Positions 56,963-64,000 of a DNA stretch of 64,000 nt are shown here, in pieces. Made by a program: the position numbers and the translations under genes. Numbering within the stretch: position 1 is the stretch's first letter; the number at the start of each line of letters is the position of its first letter. This stretch comes from an uncultured Rubripirellula sp. (GTDB taxonomy: Bacteria; Planctomycetota; Planctomycetia; Pirellulales; Pirellulaceae), in contig CALJHC010000013.1 in NCBI GenBank assembly GCA_938075415.1, positions 186,001 through 250,000 of the forward strand. Direction: 5' to 3'. The notes under the pieces were generated by a model, which did not search any database, was not told where the DNA came from, and saw nothing but the letters and a program-made list of their open reading frames with translations.

Positions 56963-57055
56963 CGGTCAATTCGCCGACAGTGGTAAAGATTGGGTCGTGT
57001 AAAACAGAAAATCCGAACTCACTCATAATCCGTCGATCACAAGAGAGGTTTCAGC

Positions 57056-58027
57056 CTAACGAGATTGGACAGGCGGAATCAAATCATCTAGGTGCCACAT
57101 CACGTCAGTGGATGACTGAGAATCGACAAGCGTCTTAAACATGGCATCGGCCGCATCACGCCGCAAGGATGATGCATCGGTCAACTGTTCGTAAGTACCC
57201 TCACCTTGCTCCACATCATGCAGAAAGACCAAGTGAGCACCGAAAGAACTCCTGATGGGGTCACTGATCGTTTCTGGTTCCATCCCCCGCAATGCCCGCA
57301 GCAGCCCAGCAGGCAGGTCGCCTTCTGATTCCACCCAGCCCAAATCACCACCCAATTCGGCCGTGGGTGATTGGCTGTGCAGACGTGCGGCATTGGCGAA
57401 AGCAGAAACGACATCTTCGGATTGGCCAATCTCCTCTTGAAGCGACTTCAGGGAATCGACCGTCGCCTTCACATCAGCGGCCTCTGTTGAGGCCGGGCGA
57501 ATGAAAATCTGTGAAACCTGATACTTGGTTCCGTTATATGCCGACGGATTGGATGCAAAAAAAGCCCGCAGATTCTCATCAGTGAGTTTACTTTTCAAGT
57601 AAGCCCCCCAGGCGACTCGCCATGCGAGATCAACAAGGAATGAAGCCGTGTCTGCGCCGCGAGCAGCAGCCTGTTCCCGCACCGTACTTCCTCGCCTCAG
57701 CACTTCAGCCTCAAATACGTCCAATTGATTCTGCACCATTTTGGCCAGTGAAGCACCGCCGCGTTTACGAAGTTCCCGCAACGCCAAGCGTCTTTGAACA
57801 AGCACATGCGCGGTGGCTCGTTTCAAATCGTTGGATAAAGAATCCAATGCTTGCCCTTGAAAACGCTCCGCTAAAATCAAGTTCAACTCACCCACCCGGA
57901 CCGGATCACCATCAACCGAAGCGATAATCTCATCGGCCTCGTGCTGCTGAGCCAAAGCAGCCTCACTAAAGACGATTAATCCTGCAAGAAAAACAATTCG
58001 CATCGGCAACTCAAATGTAACCATCAC
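57056..58027 (-). CDS. Periplasmic peptidyl-prolyl isomerase (PpiC/SurA-type parvulin)
   Basis: A 323-aa protein with a signal peptide (MRIVFLAGLIVFSEAALA, about 9-26). It has a SurA-like N-terminal helical region (VDGDPVRVGELNLILAERF) and a parvulin domain at about 165-275, with YQVSQIFIRPAS, GGDLGWVESEGDLPAGL and DPIRSSFGAHLVFLHDVE. It helps fold exported or outer-membrane proteins. Its start (ATGATGG) overlaps the stop of the preceding 473-aa gene by 4 bp. It is therefore co-translated with that unknown secreted protein and the DUF1501 gene, and may be dedicated to folding them. Confidence 0.88.
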   Translation of the reverse strand: MMVTFELPMRIVFLAGLIVFSEAALAQQHEADEIIASVDGDPVRVGELNLILAERFQGQALDSLSNDLKRATAHVLVQRRLALRELRKRGGASLAKMVQNQLDVFEAEVLRRGSTVREQAAARGADTASFLVDLAWRVAWGAYLKSKLTDENLRAFFASNPSAYNGTKYQVSQIFIRPASTEAADVKATVDSLKSLQEEIGQSEDVVSAFANAARLHSQSPTAELGGDLGWVESEGDLPAGLLRALRGMEPETISDPIRSSFGAHLVFLHDVEQGEGTYEQLTDASSLRRDAADAMFKTLVDSQSSTDVMWHLDDLIPPVQSR

Positions 58028-59445
58028 GGCAGTGCAATCTCCTTGAGCGTAAATCCCACCTGACTTGAAATCACTTCCGTTGGCGACTCGTAAACTAAAT
58101 TGAATCCCTGGAACCCCGATTCGAGATCAAAAAGATAACTAATCCCAACACCTGAGTCAGTTTGACGAACGACCTCGTAGCCCAAGTGGTTGATTCGAGA
58201 CCCGTCTGGACGTTCTACAAAAACCTCGTTCTCGAAAATCCATTGCCGGTGACTTTCCAAAGCCCTTCCCGCTTGCTCTAAATCGACACCGATGACCAGC
58301 TGATGCAGTTCACCATTTTCACGAATCCCTTCTAGACTGACAGACATCGAATCGATCGAAACTTTACCTGTGCCCGTGTTAAGGGGAAGCTCAAATCGCT
58401 TTCGTTCACCGGGCAACATCGCATTGAGCACCCCCTGAAGTGATTCGATACGATCCGGCCTGCCAGCGGGCAACTGAAATGGCAACGAACACTCACTGAA
58501 GGAAATTTCACCGTTGGTTATCACATCAATCGTTTCCCCTGACGGCTGTGGCAACAGAATCTCGCCATCATCCAGCACTGCCTTCAATTCCTGCACAGGA
58601 AGTGACAAACCGATCGGTGTCACATTGGGTTCCCAACTGATTTCTATTGAAACATTCAAGCTGCTAAGCTCTGCCTGCCTGAATGTTCGTCGAGCGTAAA
58701 CCATCATCGGCTCAACTCGGTAGATTCCGGCGTAACAAGCCGAATCAACACGTGAAGGGCGACCTTGCAAACGGTCGATTAATTGAAGCGTCTCCCGAGC
58801 ACCACCATAGAAGTTGATATCCAAACCAGCTTCGTCTAAAACCAAATCAAGCGAATGCCAGAAGGGCAGAGAAGATCGAATCGGCTGGATGGGCGTCTCT
58901 GACTCTTTTCGACATGCGAAATTCACTCCTGTTTCAAGGCTGATTTCCTCCAGAGCTTCACCCAAAGTCTTGACTCCATCCAAACGAATCATTCGCTGAG
59001 CTGGTGGATCCAACTGCTCCTCTTGTCGCGCTGAGAGAACTTGTCGGATCCGAGCCAATCGCTCATTAGCTTCTGAAGAAAATCCTAGTTGCTTCTCAGG
59101 TAGCATTCCCAAAATTTCCGGCCCAGCATTCAGCAGCGCTCGCTCCGACTTGCGCCGAGAGATTGACGAAGGTGCGTCCAGTTCGTTAAGCCAACGGTCA
59201 ACCTGTTGTCTCATTGTCTCGTCCGATTTCACTGACTGACCTCCCTGCCCAGCCGCGACATCGATTTCGCCTTGCTCTTGACCGTGCAGTCGTACGTGAA
59301 CAATTAAAATCCAAACAAAAATAACCAACGTCACCTTTGATGAACTAGCGATTCGATATCTGGGTAACGGGTTAATCAAATGCCTCTCCTCAGTACGCAC
59401 AATGTGCCAAAAATGAAGTGTATTCGTGGATAAAGCCAGCCTCAA
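58024..59445 (-). CDS. Secreted/anchored protein of unknown function (DUF1501-SurA operon)
   Basis: A 473-aa protein with a hydrophobic segment ([17 protein letters not shown], about 37-53) after a 36-residue basic start, suggesting a membrane anchor or signal. Helical repeats lie at about 80-140 ([20 protein letters not shown]). Next comes a short region resembling a secretin/TonB N-domain ([19 protein letters not shown]), and then long beta-rich parts. No named family. The start is TTG at 59445, overlapping the DUF1501 stop (TTGA). Its own stop overlaps the surA start (ATGA), so three genes are translationally coupled. Co-export with DUF1501 is likely. Confidence 0.75.
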   Translation of the reverse strand: MRLALSTNTLHFWHIVRTEERHLINPLPRYRIASSSKVTLVIFVWILIVHVRLHGQEQGEIDVAAGQGGQSVKSDETMRQQVDRWLNELDAPSSISRRKSERALLNAGPEILGMLPEKQLGFSSEANERLARIRQVLSARQEEQLDPPAQRMIRLDGVKTLGEALEEISLETGVNFACRKESETPIQPIRSSLPFWHSLDLVLDEAGLDINFYGGARETLQLIDRLQGRPSRVDSACYAGIYRVEPMMVYARRTFRQAELSSLNVSIEISWEPNVTPIGLSLPVQELKAVLDDGEILLPQPSGETIDVITNGEISFSECSLPFQLPAGRPDRIESLQGVLNAMLPGERKRFELPLNTGTGKVSIDSMSVSLEGIRENGELHQLVIGVDLEQAGRALESHRQWIFENEVFVERPDGSRINHLGYEVVRQTDSGVGISYLFDLESGFQGFNLVYESPTEVISSQVGFTLKEIALP

Positions 59446-60857
59446 CTAGCAATCACGGGATGCACGACACGACCGTGCACATCCGTTAATCGAAAATCTC
59501 GACCCGCATATCGATAAGTTAATTGCTCGTGGTCAATCCCCAGCAAGTGCAACATAGTGGCGTGCAGGTCGTGCATGTGTACGCGATCTTTCTCAGCGAA
59601 ATATCCGTAATCATCAGTTTCACCGAAGGTGATTCCGGTGCGAACACCACCCCCCGATAAAACCATCGAGAATCCTTGCGGATTGTGATCTCGACCGTTC
59701 TTCCCTTGAACGACGGGAGTCCTACCAAACTCTCCTCCCCAAACGATCAAGGTGTCATCCCACAAACCTCGCTGCTTCAAATCAGAGATCAATGCGGCTA
59801 TCGGCTGGTCGGTAGCGAGTGCATTCTTATTATGCCCTGATTCAAGATTGCCATGTTGGTCCCAAACCTGTCCACTGCTGACGGTGATAAATCGCACACC
59901 TGACTCAGCGAGACGGCGCGCGAGCAGGCAACTACGACCAAAAGCGTCAGTCTCCTTGGTACCTATCCCATATCCCCGATGCGTTTCATCTGTCTCCCTT
60001 TCAACATCAAAAACCTCAGGTGCGGCTAAGCGCATCCGAGACGCGAGATCGACCGCTTCCACAGCGCCTCGCAATTCACGATCAGATCCAATTGCTCGAA
60101 GATGCTCCAAGTTCATTTGTCGGACCAAATCAAAACGTTCCTTGATCTCCCTCTCCGTCCCCGGACCCACCAAGTGAGAAATCTGCCCAGTGCCGGGCTT
60201 ACCATTACTGCCCACGGACGTAGCTTGATGCATCGCAGGCAAAAAAGCGGCTCCGTAATTACGAGGCCCACCATGAGCGGTGGCAGGACCGATGGCAACG
60301 TGAGCCGGCAAGTCAGGATGCGCGCTACCCAATGCATAACTCACCCACGCACCCACACTGGGTCGAACCAAATTGTCACTGCCCGTGTTTACCATCCCAA
60401 CGGCCTGACCATGTGACTGACCATTGGTGTGCATGCTTCGGATTACGCAAAGTGAATCAGCATGTTTCGCCATGTGGGGCAACAAATCACTCACCCACAA
60501 CCCTGATTGTCCCCGCTGTTTGAATTTCCACGGGCCATTCAACAACTTTGGAACAGCATCAATATTAGGAGGCAAATCAAAGGGTAGTTTCTTACCATCA
60601 TCCTTTGCCAGTCGGGGCTTGTAGTCAAACGTATCAACGTGACTGGGACCTCCATGCATGAACAAAAAGATGACACGTTTGACGCGGGGAGTCACGTGTG
60701 GCGTTCCAACTGCGGCGCTGTCCGCTGTGGCACCCATCACTTGTTGCATCGGATCAAAGGCTGCGACAGAAAGCCCACCAAGCATAAAACTGCTCATCGC
60801 CCCAAATTGACGACGGGTGCTGAACTGCGAGTTGTTTCGAGAAGATAACCGATTCAT
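59442..60857 (-). CDS. DUF1501 Tat-exported protein
   Basis: A 471-aa protein from ATG 60857. An upstream start would add 13 residues. A twin-arginine signal ([15 protein letters not shown], about 14-28) precedes the DUF1501 domain. Diagnostic phrases are [75 protein letters not shown] and [24 protein letters not shown]1501 proteins have an alkaline-phosphatase/sulfatase-like fold and are often paired with PSD1/DUF1549/1553 genes in planctomycetes, as here. Its enzyme activity is not known. It is 167 bp downstream of PSD1 and overlaps the next gene by 4 bp. Confidence 0.92.
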   Translation of the reverse strand: MNRLSSRNNSQFSTRRQFGAMSSFMLGGLSVAAFDPMQQVMGATADSAAVGTPHVTPRVKRVIFLFMHGGPSHVDTFDYKPRLAKDDGKKLPFDLPPNIDAVPKLLNGPWKFKQRGQSGLWVSDLLPHMAKHADSLCVIRSMHTNGQSHGQAVGMVNTGSDNLVRPSVGAWVSYALGSAHPDLPAHVAIGPATAHGGPRNYGAAFLPAMHQATSVGSNGKPGTGQISHLVGPGTEREIKERFDLVRQMNLEHLRAIGSDRELRGAVEAVDLASRMRLAAPEVFDVERETDETHRGYGIGTKETDAFGRSCLLARRLAESGVRFITVSSGQVWDQHGNLESGHNKNALATDQPIAALISDLKQRGLWDDTLIVWGGEFGRTPVVQGKNGRDHNPQGFSMVLSGGGVRTGITFGETDDYGYFAEKDRVHMHDLHATMLHLLGIDHEQLTYRYAGRDFRLTDVHGRVVHPVIAS

Positions 60858-61024
60858 TTTCAACCTGTCTTCACTACCTGACCATACTTTTCCCATACGT
60901 CCTCAAGCTAATCTAAATCGTCGAATTCTTCCGAGCAAATTAGTTCATCCGTTACGTTACATCTCGACCATCAAACTCAGTCACAATTAATGATTGGTAC
61001 TCATTCAAAATCTTCTGGAACTTA

Positions 61025-63952
61025 CTAGTCGATAAACCGAAAGGGTGCCGACGCATAGATTGCCGAGATATACTGCAACCATGCCTCATCGTCCGCCTCT
61101 CTGCCATCGAAGAACTTCCTCGCAATCGCAATCTCATGCGGCTTGGGAAATCGCTGCAACAAGAGACGACTAACCGCTTCCAAACGGCTTTCAAAAGACA
61201 TTGCCTGTTCTAGCAGCCGATCCCGAGTGACGGCGGCCCAGTCTCGAATGTCCTGACTGTTGATCAGTATCAAAGCCTGCCCGGGCACATTTGTCGTTGG
61301 TCTCTTCCCAACCAAAAGATCGGGATCTGCCATGTCCAATGCGAGCAGCAAATCAGGCAGGTAGCCCCGAACGATAGGCAAATAGATTGACCGAACTGGC
61401 AAAGCAACGTCATCGAACCTCGCCGCGCTGTCGCTATTGTTACTGGAGACTAAAACACCACGTCCTGCCATTGGTTCAATTCGCGAAGCGGCATCCAGTT
61501 GACCCGTTGAAAAAATGATCGAATCCCTGATCGACTCAGCTGTCAATCGACGGCGGGGTGCTTTCCATAGCAGACGATTTTCTGGATCCAAGGAGATCGA
61601 GGCTGAATGATCTTGTGACGATCGCCGATAGGCCTGACTGATGACAATCTTCCGCACAAGTGATTTCAATCGCCATTCATTATTGACGAAATCACTGGCA
61701 AGATAATCCAACAACTCGGGATGTGTCGGTCGCTCGCCCTGATAGCCGAAGTTATCCACCGTTCGGACAATACCCTCACCAAGCAAATGCATCCAAACAC
61801 GATTCACAAAAACTCGTGCCACAAGGGGATGATTCGGGTCAGTGAGCCAAGAGGCTAATTCTTGACGTCCGCTAGCGGCACTCTCCTGCAATTCAGTCTG
61901 CTGGCTGTTACAAACGCGGACGAAACCGCGAGAAATCACATCACCAAGGTTGCGAACCTCTCCACGAATGTGAATGTGACTGTCTCCAATTTGCTCAGCC
62001 GCCCGATCAGAGGGCGCCATCGCGACGGGCAGTGCGGGTGGAGTATTTTTCTTATGATCCTCAAGTTCTCCCTTCAGCTTTGATAAACGCTTCTCCGTCT
62101 GCTCGACTGATTGTTTGATTGCCATCCCTTCAGCATTCTGCTTACCGGAAGCAGCTGAACTTTCTCGGGGATCTTCACCATGCAGTCGCTGATCCTGTTG
62201 AAAAATGAACTGCACAGCATCGGCGATGACGTGACCAGTCGTTCCTTCATTTCGAATGGTTAATCGAGTGTCGGCCTCAGCAGATAAATCAAAGATCCCA
62301 AGCGAAGACCACATTGGCTCAACTGAAATTGAGCGTTGATCCAAGACTAACTGCAGTTCGCCATTGGCTGTGGTCAAGGTAATCGGCACTGACTTTGCCC
62401 GATCCGTTCCGGGGGAGTAGGACACCCTTACCTCATAATGCCCTGACTGCGGCAAAACCGTTGAATACTGAATTGATGCCTCGCCTTTGCCGCTAGCGTC
62501 ATCGTGAACGTAACCCTTACCAACAAAGTGTTTGACAAAGGTTGAATCTCTCCAATGGCCTATTTTTTTTGCCTCAACATCGTCAAGCACGATGCCATCC
62601 ATCGATCCATCAAGCGACGCTTTGAGTCCCTTTAGTTTTTGCTCGACCTCCTTGACGCCCCCTTGCATCCTCTTCAATTCTCGTTGGTGGGTCTCCAGAG
62701 CAAGACGCTGTTGTTCGGTGACTGGCAACGGAACTCGGTTCCACGTACTCACATACTTCTGGCTCTCACCATTGAGAGTCTGCGTACTGCTAAAAATACC
62801 GGCTAACGCGTAGTAATCTTCGGTAGGAATTGGGTCGAATTTGTGATCATGACAACGAGCACACCCAAGGGTTAACCCCATAAAAGCTCGCCCGACGGTG
62901 TCAATCTGCTCATCGATGACATCAAGTTCCAATTTTGCTTTATCGCGTTCGCTTAACATTTTGGGCCCCAACATCAAGAAGGTTGTCGCCACCACATTAT
63001 CAAGTCGCTTTGCATCATCTTGATGAGGCAACAAGTCACCTGCTATTTGCTGTCGAATCATCTCGTCGAAAGGCTGATCCAACATGAACGCCCGAATCAA
63101 GTACTCGCGATACCGCCACGCTTCATGGAAAGTTGCGTTGAAATCACTACCGTTACTATCAGCGTAACGAGCGACGTCCATCCAGTGCCTAGCCCAATGC
63201 TCACCAAAACCTTTCGATGCGAGCAACTCGTTCACAATCCTGACCCAGTTCTGATGAGATGGATCAGCAAGCCAACGATCCTGCAGTTGAATGGTGGGTG
63301 GCAGTCCAGTTAGATCCAAGCTCAACCGACGGAGCTGCACCTCTGGGTCCGCGAGAGGATTCGGAGTCAATCCCGCCAAGGCCATTTCATGATTCAGGTA
63401 GTCATCGACTAGCCCATCGCTGGGCATCTTGATCAAGCTCGCCGAAACACCATCGCCCAACTGGTCTGGGCTTAACTCAGAGGGCAATACAACTGACCTC
63501 GGCTGAAACGCCCAAAAGTTTTTTGCCTGCTCCCAGTCAACGCCGGATTCCTCTTGAGGATCATGCGTCATCGGACCGCGAGGGTCCACCGCGCCGGCTG
63601 AAATCCAACGATCAAAATCAGAAACCACCTCCTCGGACAACTTTCCATCCGGCGGCATCTCCGATGACTCATACCGAATGGCCGACATCAAACGGCTTAA
63701 CTTGGCGTCGCCGGGAACCATAGCTGGCCCGCTATCCCCGCCCCTCAACAATCCGTCACGAAAATCCAATCGCAAAGATCCAGCAATCTCTGCGGAGTCA
63801 CCAGAGTGACATTCGTAACAGTGCTCGATCAAGATCGGACGAATTTTGGACTCAAAAAAGTCAACGTGGCTTGGGTCTTGCGCATGACAATCCAACGCAG
63901 TCCATGCGAACGCGAACACAAACACTTGGATAAGGCTGGATGGTTTTAACAT
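61025..63952 (-). CDS. Planctomycete PSD1 protein: cytochrome c domain, DUF1549 and DUF1553
   Basis: A 975-aa secreted protein from ATG 63952 (an upstream TTG is less likely). It has a signal peptide (LIQVFVFAFAWTALDCHAQ). Then a planctomycete-type cytochrome c domain with CYECH (45-49) and MPPDGKL (Met axial ligand candidate). DUF1549 follows (WARHWMDVARYADSNGSDFN, and PTEDYYALAGIF after GCARCHD, a second CxxCH). A golvesin-like beta module lies at about 480-600 (GHYEVRVSYSPGTDRA). DUF1553 completes it (RVFVNRVWMHLLGEGIVRTVDNFG and AYRRSSQDH). A coiled coil occurs at about 415-450. The partner DUF1501 gene follows on the same strand. The pair is a planctomycete hallmark of unknown biochemistry, perhaps linked to polysaccharide use. 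Confidence 0.93.
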   Translation of the reverse strand: MLKPSSLIQVFVFAFAWTALDCHAQDPSHVDFFESKIRPILIEHCYECHSGDSAEIAGSLRLDFRDGLLRGGDSGPAMVPGDAKLSRLMSAIRYESSEMPPDGKLSEEVVSDFDRWISAGAVDPRGPMTHDPQEESGVDWEQAKNFWAFQPRSVVLPSELSPDQLGDGVSASLIKMPSDGLVDDYLNHEMALAGLTPNPLADPEVQLRRLSLDLTGLPPTIQLQDRWLADPSHQNWVRIVNELLASKGFGEHWARHWMDVARYADSNGSDFNATFHEAWRYREYLIRAFMLDQPFDEMIRQQIAGDLLPHQDDAKRLDNVVATTFLMLGPKMLSERDKAKLELDVIDEQIDTVGRAFMGLTLGCARCHDHKFDPIPTEDYYALAGIFSSTQTLNGESQKYVSTWNRVPLPVTEQQRLALETHQRELKRMQGGVKEVEQKLKGLKASLDGSMDGIVLDDVEAKKIGHWRDSTFVKHFVGKGYVHDDASGKGEASIQYSTVLPQSGHYEVRVSYSPGTDRAKSVPITLTTANGELQLVLDQRSISVEPMWSSLGIFDLSAEADTRLTIRNEGTTGHVIADAVQFIFQQDQRLHGEDPRESSAASGKQNAEGMAIKQSVEQTEKRLSKLKGELEDHKKNTPPALPVAMAPSDRAAEQIGDSHIHIRGEVRNLGDVISRGFVRVCNSQQTELQESAASGRQELASWLTDPNHPLVARVFVNRVWMHLLGEGIVRTVDNFGYQGERPTHPELLDYLASDFVNNEWRLKSLVRKIVISQAYRRSSQDHSASISLDPENRLLWKAPRRRLTAESIRDSIIFSTGQLDAASRIEPMAGRGVLVSSNNSDSAARFDDVALPVRSIYLPIVRGYLPDLLLALDMADPDLLVGKRPTTNVPGQALILINSQDIRDWAAVTRDRLLEQAMSFESRLEAVSRLLLQRFPKPHEIAIARKFFDGREADDEAWLQYISAIYASAPFRFID

Positions 63953-64000
63953 GCTGGCCGTTAACAACTAGGTAAGATCGTGATCGGATGCTGGGTCATC

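Overview
The window looks like chromosomal DNA from a marine planctomycete, probably Pirellulaceae (Rhodopirellula/Rubripirellula/Mariniblastus-like). The marker genes are a PSD1/DUF1549/DUF1553 protein with an N-terminal planctomycete cytochrome c motif, a DUF1501 Tat-exported protein, two Tat-exported Gfo/Idh/MocA oxidoreductases, an FGly-type sulfatase, and several secreted proteins of unknown function. Base composition is moderate and fairly even. I saw no rRNA, tRNA, CRISPR array, insertion sequence or prophage. The assignment rests on gene families only, with no database comparison.

Layout. 1-5.3 kb: the start of ligA (minus, cut by the window edge), a divergent UvrA-family gene (plus) and a secreted sulfatase (plus). 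5.4-16.1 kb: a minus-strand operon addB-addA-yhaO/sbcD-yhaN/sbcC for double-strand-end processing. 16.9-19.5 kb: a coupled plus-strand pair, TIGR03546 and TIGR03545. 19.8-28.4 kb: minus-strand genes for a giant secreted/membrane protein, an S9 peptidase with a small membrane partner, and an FmdB-type zinc ribbon. 28.7-30.6 kb: nnrE (plus) and a di-heme cytochrome c peroxidase (minus), which converge and overlap. 31.2-33.7 kb: mutY coupled to a PDZ protein. 34.4-37.8 kb: a sodium-pump decarboxylase operon oadG-oadB-oadA. 39.2-40.7 kb: Gfo/Idh/MocA oxidoreductase 1. 41.2-45.6 kb: xseB-ispA-dxs-nadK (plus). 46-57 kb: more scattered genes, including secreted unknowns, a K+ channel with an RCK domain, a small c-type cytochrome, oxidoreductase 2 and an ATP/ADP-translocase-like transporter. 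57-64 kb: a minus-strand run PSD1 - DUF1501 - unknown secreted protein - SurA/PpiC, the last three joined by 4-bp overlaps.

How the genes fit together. DNA repair is heavily represented: ligA, UvrA-like, AddAB, YhaN/YhaO, MutY and XseB. The AddAB/SbcCD-like order matches that known from Bacillus. The xseB-ispA-dxs cluster is also a classical order and supplies isoprenoid precursors. The Oad complex should couple decarboxylation to Na+ export. The secreted sulfatase, Gfo/Idh/MocA, DUF1501 and PSD1 genes are typical of planctomycete polysaccharide and envelope biology.

Most notable observations: a strong intrinsic terminator for the peroxidase gene lies inside the nnrE coding sequence; MutY carries Glu at the usual catalytic Asp position and lacks the FSH loop; AddA lacks its nuclease domain and AddB lacks the Fe-S cysteines; the UvrA homologue has unusual signature motifs; a 19-bp tandem array occurs at 34.1 kb; many short tandem duplications are scattered through the window; and the TIGR03545/03546 pair has unknown function. 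No wholly new system is proven by the sequence alone.
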